Of a DNA stretch of 52,013 bases, positions 1 to 6,986 are shown piece by piece (the first letter of the stretch is position 1; each line of letters begins with the position of its first letter). A model generated the notes under the pieces. That model saw only the letters and a program-made list of their open reading frames with translations. It was not told the origin of the DNA and made no database searches. The position numbers and the translations under genes were made by a program. The stretch lies in the NCBI GenBank assembly GCA_021850805.1, contig JAJZKO010000006.1, positions 1-52,013 on the forward strand, read 5' to 3'. The DNA is from Microcaldota archaeon (GTDB lineage Archaea > Micrarchaeota > Micrarchaeia > Micrarchaeales > CABMGC01).

Positions 1-830
1 ACGGATGGGCGATACTGATTATCGCAGTGGTTCTTGGCGCGCTCTTCGAGCTCGGCGTCTTCAGCGGAACTTTCTTCATGCCCCATGTACCTCCAGGATC
101 GTGCCATGTCTTCAGGCCTTACGGGCCAAGGACCGTAGGCTCAATAAACCTGGAGGGCGAGTGCCAGGGTGCGCTGCCGCAGTACGCTATAAGCGAAGTT
201 TCTTACGATCCTGCATACGGATGCGTAACTAATCCTGACGCAATTTATGTATCCAATGTCACCATGGCAAATACCTATAATGTAACAATTACAGGATGGT
301 TTAAACCTAGGGCTTATCCATGGAGTGTTATATGGCATCTAGACTCTTCGAATCCCACTCTTGGAGGCGCGGGCACTTATTGCGGTCCTCTTGGTAGCTG
401 CAATGTGCCAGACAAGGGCATTGGTGCTCCTGCATTGCCTATAGGGTCATGGTCATTTTTTGCGGAGAGATTCAATAAGACTTCTGCCAGCTTGTTTGAG
501 AACGGATACGAGGTCGCGTCTTCAAGCTGGAGTGGGCCGTTTGTCGGAATAAGCGATTTTAATATTGGATCCTACGAGCCGAACTGCGCAGATGAATTCA
601 ACGGAACGATGTCAAACGTACAGCTTTATAACGGGAGCCTGTCAGCCAATGACATCCTCTCGCTTTATCAGGAAGGAATAGGAGGCGCTCCCATAAACCT
701 TGAGAACCTGGTTGGGTGGTGGCCGCTGAATGGAAATGCAAATGACTATTCGGGAAACAACAATAACGGCAAGACCGCGAGTAATGACATATATCTAAGC
801 GACTGGGAGAGCGGGTATACGCAGCCCTGA
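1..830 (+). CDS. Type IV pilin-like protein with LamG domain, 5' end outside window
   Basis: The reading frame is open to the left edge. The first visible residues (GWAILIIAVVLGALFELGVF) are a hydrophobic helix of the kind that follows the class III (archaeal pilin) signal peptide in many DPANN surface proteins, usually preceded by EYLMTY. The codon at 27 (GTG) lies inside this helix and is not the true start. After the helix comes an extracellular part with several Asn-X-Ser/Thr sequons and cysteines. From about residue 90 to the end it resembles a LamG/concanavalin-like jelly roll: 'ITGWFKP', 'GSWSFFAERFN', a 'LFENGYEV' strand, 'NGTMSNVQLYNGSLS' and 'LVGWWPLNGNANDYSGN'. Such domains bind glycans or partner proteins. 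The likely role is a surface filament subunit or pilus-anchored adhesin. Pilin character is inferred from the helix only. Confidence 0.75.
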   Translation, partial: GWAILIIAVVLGALFELGVFSGTFFMPHVPPGSCHVFRPYGPRTVGSINLEGECQGALPQYAISEVSYDPAYGCVTNPDAIYVSNVTMANTYNVTITGWFKPRAYPWSVIWHLDSSNPTLGGAGTYCGPLGSCNVPDKGIGAPALPIGSWSFFAERFNKTSASLFENGYEVASSSWSGPFVGISDFNIGSYEPNCADEFNGTMSNVQLYNGSLSANDILSLYQEGIGGAPINLENLVGWWPLNGNANDYSGNNNNGKTASNDIYLSDWESGYTQP

Positions 831-1116
831 TCCTATTGGAACGTTACGGCTCTGATGTCACAGAATCTATCCCTTCTGCAAGCATTGCTCTATCCTCATT
901 TTCCATCTTCAGGAACTGATATTTGCACATATCTAAAGAGGAACCCTTCTAAGGCATTGCTTAATGTGTGCGCATGTGTGCCATAACGGGCAAAGATCAA
1001 ACAAGTAAAGAAGCACAGGCATCGCAGGCGCTTTCCAATCTGCCTAAAAGTAAGCTGCGCCATAGTGCTCATGCACAAGTCAGCCGAATTCTTCATAAAA
1101 GCGTGCAGACCATGAG
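831..1116. other. Intergenic stretch, no supported gene
   Basis: This 286-base gap lies between convergent genes. A plus-strand frame (968-1204) and a minus-strand frame (896-1096) are open here, but neither has a recognisable domain, promoter or Shine-Dalgarno site, and the plus frame runs into the zinc-protein gene. No tRNA, clear terminator or repeat was seen. Confidence 0.4.
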
Positions 1117-1401
1117 TTATCCATGCGTGGAGCTCAGTAGCCTCGCTATGTTTATCTTCTCCGTCTGCAACTTCATGGACGAATCCGCGCAGCCTATGTT
1201 ATAGCACTTCATGCAGAGCATCCTTCTCTTCACCAGCTTTGCCTGCACGTAGCGATCCCTCTCCTGCATCCTGCGCGGCGGAATTACCCGTATCTCATTC
1301 TTCCCGAATTCCTTGCCGCAGTCCATGCAGCTGTTCTCAACCTTTGTTCCCACTGTGGCGTTCCAGCCACTAGCCTCTAGGCTATCCTCATTCATATCCA
1401 T
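1117..1401 (-). CDS. Small double-CxxC (zinc-binding) protein
   Basis: This 94-residue protein has two CxxC knuckles, CMDC at residues 25-28 and CMKC at 63-66, separated by a strongly basic stretch rich in Arg and Lys (RVIPPRR, KLVKRR). This is a treble-clef or zinc-ribbon style arrangement expected to bind one zinc ion and possibly nucleic acid. The ATG is preceded by a G-rich Shine-Dalgarno-like sequence on the minus strand (GGTGG), and a TATA-like TTTAAATA lies about 55 bases further upstream. It does not match a family I can name. A role in RNA or DNA binding is only suggested by charge and zinc knuckles. Confidence 0.6.
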   Translation of the reverse strand: MDMNEDSLEASGWNATVGTKVENSCMDCGKEFGKNEIRVIPPRRMQERDRYVQAKLVKRRMLCMKCYNIGCADSSMKLQTEKINIARLLSSTHG

Positions 1402-1559
1402 TTTCCCCCACCCTTTAATATGAACTTTCCCTACATCTCTCTTACCGATACTCTGGTATTTAAAAACTTTGTTTTAGCGGAACGGTTACGCAATAAAACA
1501 TATAGTATAATAATATTTTCGTAAAAATTTCATCTGACAGCTTATCTACTGGGAGTGGC

Positions 1560-2234
1560 ATGGCAATGAAAAAATCAATATTCCTAGACATAAACACGCT
1601 GATTTCAGAAAAGAAAAACGTGGACAATTACATAGCCGAGGCAATAAAGGATGTCTACGGCATAGACGCCCAATCAACAGTCCAGGGCTTTATAAGCGAT
1701 ACTGCCCAGGCAAGCGTCAGGGCCATACTCGCTGCGAAGGGCATATCGGAGGATGAGATAAAGCCTAAGATAGGCATGGCAATGGAATTCCTCCAGTATT
1801 CCTACTACAACACTGCAGGGCACGACGGGATTATACTCAATCCCGGAGCCAAGGATCTTGTCATGAAGCTTTCCAATGATTCGTCTGCCTTATACGTGGT
1901 ATCTGGAGAGCCGGAGAAGATAATCGAGAACAAGCTTAAGAGGGCGGGCATGGAGAACCTCTTTGCAGGCATGATCTCAGGAACAAACAACGCCACCTTC
2001 CCTGACATATGCTCCGAAATGCTTAAGGCTGCAGGACTGGCCGGAGTGCAGCCTGAAGGAACGTGGCTCATCACTTCTATTCCGAAGCTAATAAGCGCAG
2101 CGAGCGGTCTAGGGATATCTACAATAGGATTATCAGCGACGCAGAACGATATGGACATTCTCAAGGCTTCCGGAGCGCGGTATCTATTCAGGAATCTCAA
2201 GGAGAGGAAACTATACGGGCTTCTCCTTGAATAA
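1560..2234 (+). CDS. HAD-superfamily protein with degenerate active site
   Basis: The 224 residues follow the HAD hydrolase layout. Motif I is at residues 9-13 (LDINT), followed by a helical cap; motif II is 'VVSGEP' near residue 120; an IENKLKRAGM helix follows; and the motif IV region is near residue 170. The nucleophile Asp of motif I is present but the second Asp is Asn. The motif IV acidic pair that normally binds magnesium is replaced: 'LITSIPKLISAA' where active members have GDs..Di.aA. The fold is therefore probably kept while phosphatase activity is doubtful. It stands alone upstream of the convergent RNase P genes. It could be a regulatory or binding pseudoenzyme; assignment to HAD is by motif order and spacing. 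Confidence 0.65.
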   Translation: MAMKKSIFLDINTLISEKKNVDNYIAEAIKDVYGIDAQSTVQGFISDTAQASVRAILAAKGISEDEIKPKIGMAMEFLQYSYYNTAGHDGIILNPGAKDLVMKLSNDSSALYVVSGEPEKIIENKLKRAGMENLFAGMISGTNNATFPDICSEMLKAAGLAGVQPEGTWLITSIPKLISAASGLGISTIGLSATQNDMDILKASGARYLFRNLKERKLYGLLLE

Positions 2235-2277
2235 TTCAGCCCCCGCAGATATGGCTAATGCCTGTGAAGCCGTACAT

Positions 2278-2610
2278 TTACCCGCGCTCTCCACGCTGCA
2301 CCGCATCCCTGTAGTTCCTAAGCGCTGCTTTTATTGTCCCGGATGTTGCAATGCTAAAGATGCCTCCCCACTCCCCTCTGGCGAATGAGAGCGCAAGTAT
2401 GAATTCCTTCTCCTCCCCTCGTGCAACCCTTGCTATGAATGCGTTACCTTCAACCCTTGCAATAAACTTATAGCCCAGTCTTGAGTATCCTATGCTTCCA
2501 AAGAGCTTAAGCAGGCACAGCCTCAGAGATTTCTGCATCTCATGGGAGGACATATCCACATTGCCTGAGCACTCTGCAACAACATATCTCCGCTTAGCCT
2601 TGACTATCAA
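2278..2610 (-). CDS. rnp2: Ribonuclease P protein component 2 (Pop5)
   Basis: This is the archaeal Pop5/Rpp14 family, a subunit of RNase P that works with Rpp30 to help the catalytic RNA mature tRNA 5' ends. Recognisable segments are the opening 'RRYVVAECSG' strand, 'LRLCLLKLFGSIG' helix, 'FIARVARGEEKEFILALSFA' and the glycine-rich 'GGIFSIATSGTIKAAL' end. I prefer the TTG at 2608-2610 because GGTGA (complement of 2616-2620) sits five bases upstream and it begins just before the conserved core. An in-frame ATG at 2641-2643 would add 11 residues. The gene overlaps the 3' end of rnp3, which implies translational coupling of the two interacting subunits. Confidence 0.85.
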   Translation of the reverse strand: MIVKAKRRYVVAECSGNVDMSSHEMQKSLRLCLLKLFGSIGYSRLGYKFIARVEGNAFIARVARGEEKEFILALSFARGEWGGIFSIATSGTIKAALRNYRDAVQRGERG

Positions 2611-3118
2611 ACAACTCACCAAACGCTGATGCCGATTCTTCATAATGCCTTCTTTCTATCCCTATAAACTCATTCATTGCGGCAAGCTGCGCAGCAGACA
2701 ATAAGCCGTCTCTGGATGCTGCCATGGTAACTGCGCAAGCATGCACATTTTCCCGCATGCATATGGCTGCAGCCTTCCTGACAGAGTATATCCTTCCGAA
2801 ATCCCCGGAGAGCATGGCGCTTACAATATCCGTGCAAGGGAAGAGTATTACCTTCTTCTCCCTAGCACTGTCCTGTATGGCCCGCAGGGGCATCTCCCTG
2901 CCCTCAAATATTATGCCTGCCACATTGGGGTTCTTCACAGCCCTCGAGAGAATCTTCTGGCTGCTACCCCTCACAAGGTATATGTGCTTCCCCTCAAAAG
3001 CAGTACCCTCTGCCAGATGCACGTCCCTGCCAAGCACAACGATACGCTCAAGGCCCAATCTCCTTACAAGCCCGGAGTCATCCTCGGCATACGATAGCAG
3101 GTCAAATGGGTAATGCAT
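2594..3118 (-). CDS. rnp3: Ribonuclease P protein component 3 (Rpp30)
   Basis: This is an Rpp30 family TIM-barrel protein of RNase P, partner of Pop5. Features include 'VAGIIFEGREMPLRAIQDSAREKKVILFPCTDIV' in mid-protein and the conserved 'VTMAASRDGLLSAAQLAAMNEFIGI' towards the C terminus, which matches the family's Ser/Arg-rich SA...L.P.ql..la signature. The ATG at 3116-3118 is chosen because GGAGGT lies seven bases upstream; a GTG at 3139 is possible but would place the Shine-Dalgarno inside the gene. It is first in a minus-strand pair with rnp2, which overlaps its stop codon. At about 174 residues it is slightly short compared with typical archaeal Rpp30 (around 200-210). Confidence 0.85.
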   Translation of the reverse strand: MHYPFDLLSYAEDDSGLVRRLGLERIVVLGRDVHLAEGTAFEGKHIYLVRGSSQKILSRAVKNPNVAGIIFEGREMPLRAIQDSAREKKVILFPCTDIVSAMLSGDFGRIYSVRKAAAICMRENVHACAVTMAASRDGLLSAAQLAAMNEFIGIERRHYEESASAFGELFDSQG

Positions 3119-3183
3119 ACGGGCAACCTCCCTCTGCACAGAAACGGATCTTCAGCAAGAAGCTCCCTGGAAATGGGATAGGC

Positions 3184-3543
3184 TTACTGCGATTGCTTGT
3201 AAGCCTTCATTATCCTGTCTCCGAGATCCTTCTCCTTGCTCTTCAATTCATCATACTGTTTGTTTGCAGACTGCATCCTTACTGAATTTAACTCCATGCG
3301 ATCCTTGAGATCGCCCAGCGCCTTCTCCTTTGTGGTCTCCACTATAACTCCTCCAACGGTGAAGTAGACCTTGCCCGCAGCCTTCTCAAGCTCATCCAGC
3401 GCCTTCTCAGCCTCAAGTTTCTGCCCGCGCAGCTGCTCTATCTGTATTGCAACCGCCTTCATCTGTTCCTGCAGGACCTGGTAATCCTTAAGCATGTTCT
3501 CAACATCCCTGCCGCCCTCATTTTCATTTGGCATAGTAACCAT
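3184..3543 (-). CDS. pfdB: Prefoldin subunit beta
   Basis: The protein is 119 residues with two long coiled-coil helices (residues 12-52 and 78-115) joined by a short beta hairpin, 'GKVYFTVGGVIVETTKEKA', which is typical of prefoldin beta. Prefoldin is a hexameric alpha2-beta4 jellyfish-shaped chaperone that captures unfolded proteins and passes them to the thermosome. Length and layout match the family. It lies just upstream of the RNase P pair on the same strand, an association also known in other archaea where prefoldin beta sits among RNA-processing genes. A TATA-like element lies about 30 bases before the ATG, so the message may be nearly leaderless. Confidence 0.9.
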   Translation of the reverse strand: MVTMPNENEGGRDVENMLKDYQVLQEQMKAVAIQIEQLRGQKLEAEKALDELEKAAGKVYFTVGGVIVETTKEKALGDLKDRMELNSVRMQSANKQYDELKSKEKDLGDRIMKAYKQSQ

Positions 3544-3622
3544 CGTTAAATATAACTGTCTCAGAAAACAATATAAAACAGAAGCATGATATCATATCGC
3601 AATCCTACGCAGGCATCATATC

Positions 3623-4102
3623 ATGGAAATAAACGAGGCCTCGCTCATAGAGAAAGAGATGACCATAAGGAACATGAGGCTTACGAAAGAGGTGCTCGAG
3701 ACAAGGAGGTCTGCAATCCGGTGGCTTGCGCTGACCATTGGGATAATAAATCCGGGGGAGTCGAGGCTTGGCGTCATATCAGTGCTGGACGCGCTTGTAT
3801 ATTTCCAGTTTGCAAAGAAGAGGGATCCTTCTGCGAAGGAGATAGAGGCTTACATAAATTCCAACTACGGGGAGATAAACGAGAAGACCCTAAGGTATCA
3901 TCTCCTGCGCATGAAGAAGATGGGCCTCATCAAGAACGAGCAGGGCAGATTCTACTTCTCCCCTCCCCAGAAGGGAGAGAAGTTTGAGGCTGAGGACTGG
4001 ATCCGCTCTGTCTTCGATTCAAGCGTATCCCAGATAATAGTAAACGTAAGCGAAGTAATAAAAGAACTTAACAAAAAATCATTAATTGGCGAGCTAAAAT
4101 GA
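3623..4102 (+). CDS. Winged-helix DNA-binding protein
   Basis: This 159-residue soluble protein has a central winged-helix region at about residues 50-115. 'LGVISVLDALVYFQF', 'DPSAKEIEAYINSN', 'INEKTLRYHLLRMKKMGLI' (recognition helix) and 'EQGRFYFSPP' (wing) fit an archaeal MarR/ArsR-like regulator. The N terminus is a charged helix and the C terminus ends in an amphipathic helix that could dimerise. Its stop overlaps the start of the next gene by four bases (ATGA), so the two are translationally coupled. That coupling suggests it regulates, or works with, the membrane-anchored extracellular protein downstream. Target and ligand are unknown. Confidence 0.7.
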   Translation: MEINEASLIEKEMTIRNMRLTKEVLETRRSAIRWLALTIGIINPGESRLGVISVLDALVYFQFAKKRDPSAKEIEAYINSNYGEINEKTLRYHLLRMKKMGLIKNEQGRFYFSPPQKGEKFEAEDWIRSVFDSSVSQIIVNVSEVIKELNKKSLIGELK

Positions 4103-5712
4103 AAGAAAGATATCTTTGGATAATATTCATAGTTGCGGTAGCCACAGCTGCTGTATACTATAGGAGCATCTCATCAAACCCGCAGATAGGCATATCAGTC
4201 AGGTTCTCAAACCAGAATCTCTCCAGCAGCGTGTACCAGTACCAGCAGGTCTCTCTTCCCATATCCGTCAAGAATACGGGCTCTGCGGAAATAAGCAATT
4301 TCGATATAGGACTCTTCGTAAACGGCACATTGTACAAGACTTATTCAATAAGCAACCTTCCCCCTGGCAGGAGCGCAGATCTCTTCTTCAACTACACCTT
4401 CCAGGGATATGGCTCATACTCCTTCTCCGCGATAGCGGATCCAGGGCACCTGTACAACATACCAAACAGGACATCCACAGTAGCCTATGAAAACTTCAGC
4501 GTATCCGCTCCAGAGCAGCCGAATCCAGCATCTGATCTGCCTTCTGCAAACCGAAGCTTCTACTCGACATACTCCTACCGCACTCTCGGACTGATTTTAT
4601 CAATATATCTGTCAAAGGTGTATAACCAGAGTGCATTCTCGATATCCGGGATACAGCCTTTTAACAACTACATATACCCTCTGCTCAACACAACGTCACC
4701 GTACGTTGCCAACCTCGATGCGGCATATGCCGGCTATAAAAATGGTTCTTATATAATGTCCTTCTGGCTGGACGGCTACCTCTCGCCTTCCGTATTCAGC
4801 ATAGCTTCGCAGGCCAAGGGGCTCTATAACACAAATTACACTATAGATAATTCCACAGTCTCTTTCTCCCGCATAAATGCCACAACCACGCTCTGCACAA
4901 GGTACAGCGGAGGCTGGATAAAAGGAATCGTATATGTCGGTGGGAACTGTATATCTGAACTTAACTACACAAACGCCACGCAGAGTCTTCCAGTGCGTAC
5001 CTTCCCAAGGCTCACTTACCCTGCCAATTCAGACATAGAATCAATTTATAATTTCTCCAACGGCACAGCATTCGTACTGGGCATTAATGGGTCATATCTG
5101 GGCTACCGCATAGAGAAGGAAATGCCAAGCAGCGCCAACATGACATGCTTCGGCATAATAAGCATATCTGACAACCGCTCATACTGCAGCACTTACCTGC
5201 AGCCTTACGGAAGCAAAAACTACTCCTACCTGCAGAACCTATCAATGATAGAGACGCAGGCATACCTGGGCAACTACAGCATAAGCATCTTTTCGCCAGT
5301 GAACAAGGCACTCATACTCGCGCAGCCTTCGGAGAATATAAACTACATAAATGAGTTGGGAATAACTGGCAAATCAGAAGCATTCTCTTCTGGATTTGCG
5401 AACACCTGCTCATTCGGAAACCTGTTTGCGTGCACAAACGCCTCTTTCAGCGGAAACACCCTATCCGTAGTATTGTCATCGAGCCAGAACTATACCATCG
5501 TATCCGCCTCGTGCACCCTGTACGGCAATTCAACAGTAGAGAAGGAGGATTACCACACTCTTGGCAAAGCACCGCTAAACATCACGTGCTACAACCACTC
5601 TGAGCCGCTGCAGGGAATACCCCTCGGTCTTACTCTTGACCTGCAGCTCAATTATACGAAGCCAAACGCAACGAAGCAATACTCTGCATCAGGCAATGCC
5701 TATATTGTATAA
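4099..5712 (+). CDS. Membrane-anchored extracellular protein with CARDB-like domain
   Basis: A single N-terminal transmembrane helix (residues 5-21, 'YLWIIFIVAVATAAVYY') is followed by about 510 residues predicted to lie outside the cell. Residues 30-115 look like a CARDB/Ig-type domain: 'VKNTGSAEISNFDIGLFVNG', 'LPPGRSADLFFNYTF'. The rest is rich in Tyr, Ser and Asn, has many N-glycosylation sequons and several cysteines that could pair, and shows no enzyme motif. The four-base overlap with the preceding winged-helix gene makes an operon certain or nearly so. A sensor or surface-binding role is possible but not shown. I do not recognise the large C-terminal part. Confidence 0.7.
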   Translation: MKERYLWIIFIVAVATAAVYYRSISSNPQIGISVRFSNQNLSSSVYQYQQVSLPISVKNTGSAEISNFDIGLFVNGTLYKTYSISNLPPGRSADLFFNYTFQGYGSYSFSAIADPGHLYNIPNRTSTVAYENFSVSAPEQPNPASDLPSANRSFYSTYSYRTLGLILSIYLSKVYNQSAFSISGIQPFNNYIYPLLNTTSPYVANLDAAYAGYKNGSYIMSFWLDGYLSPSVFSIASQAKGLYNTNYTIDNSTVSFSRINATTTLCTRYSGGWIKGIVYVGGNCISELNYTNATQSLPVRTFPRLTYPANSDIESIYNFSNGTAFVLGINGSYLGYRIEKEMPSSANMTCFGIISISDNRSYCSTYLQPYGSKNYSYLQNLSMIETQAYLGNYSISIFSPVNKALILAQPSENINYINELGITGKSEAFSSGFANTCSFGNLFACTNASFSGNTLSVVLSSSQNYTIVSASCTLYGNSTVEKEDYHTLGKAPLNITCYNHSEPLQGIPLGLTLDLQLNYTKPNATKQYSASGNAYIV

Positions 5713-5959
5713 AACTGCCATCGTCAGTTCTCCCAAAGTGCACCTGCCACGTATGTGCCGATATGCAGCTGAGCATGCCTGCATGTGCAGAGGAACTAAC
5801 AAAGCGATATAAACATGAATACAGATATTTACATGATGCAATATCAAGCGGTGTTCAGGCGTAGGTGCCATCAAGCAGCAGCGCATCCGGGCACGGCATG
5901 CAACTATGTCAAGCGCCTGGCTTCCATGCCTGCATGATCATTCCAAGAGGCATAACAAA
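5713..5959. promoter_or_regulatory. Intergenic region with putative promoter of propeller gene
   Basis: This is the gap between the two surface-protein genes. An AT-rich element near 5805-5812 (GATATAAAC) resembles a TATA box, but it is far from the chosen ATG at 5960, so the leader would be long. A minus-strand open frame across this gap has no protein-like features. Confidence 0.25.
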
Positions 5960-6985
5960 ATGAAACAACCAAAGAAAAGAAGAGACGGCAGGCATGGCAC
6001 AATAAAACCAATTGCAATAGCCATTATTGTTGCGCTTGCAATAGCGGCAATATACATCTACATTTCAGGAGGTACATCCTCATGCAACGAGAGAGCATGG
6101 AATGCGAGTGTGCAGGAATACCCTGCATACGTTATATTCGGTCCTGGCTGCAGGATATACCTTAGCAACTTCGGCACAGGCTCCGTGTCGGTGCTCTACC
6201 CGTCAAACGGCTTAGTGAAGAGTGCCGTAACCGCTGGTCTGGGGCCTGATGGGATGGCACTCTCCCCAAACAGTTCGTACCTTTACATAGCCAATTACGG
6301 ATCCAACAGCATTGCCATACTCTCTACCTCAAAAGACACGGTTATAGGTACAATAACCGGAATCCGCACCCCTGTAGGAATAGCTGTCTCGAAGAACGGC
6401 AGTTACATATACGCCACAGATAACCAGGGCAACTCAGTCTATGCCATATCCGTAGCTTCCAGGGAGGTCATTGCAAACATAAGCGTTGGCCCCGATCCCA
6501 GCGGAATAGCTGTCTCGAAGAACGGCAGTTACATATACGTTGCGGAGAACGATCAGAATGCAATAACTGAGATATCCGCAGAGAATTATGCCATCACAAA
6601 CTCAGCTCCAGCAGGGATTGGCCCTGTGAATATTATACTCTCCCCTGGCGGCAGGCGTATCTACATATCCGACAACATGGGGAACACCGTCTCTGTCCTG
6701 AACTCCACAAGCCTCTCGACCTTAAGGACTATAAGCGTCGGTCCTGCCCCAGTTGGGCTTGCGTTATCCCAAACAGGTTCTGATCTTTACGTATCAAGCC
6801 ACGTTAATGGTACCGTATCGATAATATCCACCTCAAATTATACCGTATCAAAGACCATACGCGTAGGCAGCCTTCCCGTAGGCATAGCAGTCTCGCCCGA
6901 CGGGAAGTACATATATGCAGCAGACTACGGTTCAAGTGAGATCACATCAACTCTAATTGCCACAGGAAATAGCAGAGGCACCTGA
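5960..6985 (+). CDS. Membrane-anchored YVTN-type beta-propeller surface protein
   Basis: The ATG at 5960 is chosen because AGAGG lies ten bases upstream and the protein then begins with a basic stretch followed by one transmembrane helix (about residues 17-35, 'IAIAIIVALAIAAIYIYI'); an earlier in-frame ATG at 5906 would add 18 unremarkable residues. The rest is made of about seven blades of roughly 42 residues, each containing 'VGxxPxGIAxSxxGxxIYVAxxxxNxVxxIs' and closing with 'TISVG'-like strands. This is the YVTN/NHL-like propeller found in archaeal surface-layer proteins. It probably mediates protein-protein contacts at the cell surface. Two adjacent blades share a 37-bp identical DNA block (see repeat entry). 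Confidence 0.85.
   Translation: MKQPKKRRDGRHGTIKPIAIAIIVALAIAAIYIYISGGTSSCNERAWNASVQEYPAYVIFGPGCRIYLSNFGTGSVSVLYPSNGLVKSAVTAGLGPDGMALSPNSSYLYIANYGSNSIAILSTSKDTVIGTITGIRTPVGIAVSKNGSYIYATDNQGNSVYAISVASREVIANISVGPDPSGIAVSKNGSYIYVAENDQNAITEISAENYAITNSAPAGIGPVNIILSPGGRRIYISDNMGNTVSVLNSTSLSTLRTISVGPAPVGLALSQTGSDLYVSSHVNGTVSIISTSNYTVSKTIRVGSLPVGIAVSPDGKYIYAADYGSSEITSTLIATGNSRGT
6377..6539 (+). repeat. Two identical 37-bp blocks in adjacent propeller blades
   Basis: Positions 6377-6413 and 6503-6539 are identical at DNA level and encode GIAVSKNGSYIY. They are exactly 126 bp apart, one 42-residue blade. The other blades encode similar residues with different codons, so this pair reflects a recent blade duplication or gene conversion, not general repeat constraint. 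Confidence 0.9.
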
Positions 6986-6986
6986 G

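Noticed and set aside
968-1204. Plus-strand 78-codon frame overlapping the zinc-protein gene
   Set aside because: Composition is not protein-like, there is no ribosome-binding site, and the opposite-strand gene with two CxxC pairs is better supported.
2724-3113. Plus-strand frames opposite the Rpp30 gene
   Set aside because: They mirror a recognisable RNase P subunit and lack promoters and domains.
6377-6539. Direct repeats that could suggest a CRISPR-like array
   Set aside because: Only two copies, in coding sequence, with spacing of one propeller blade; no cas genes in the window.
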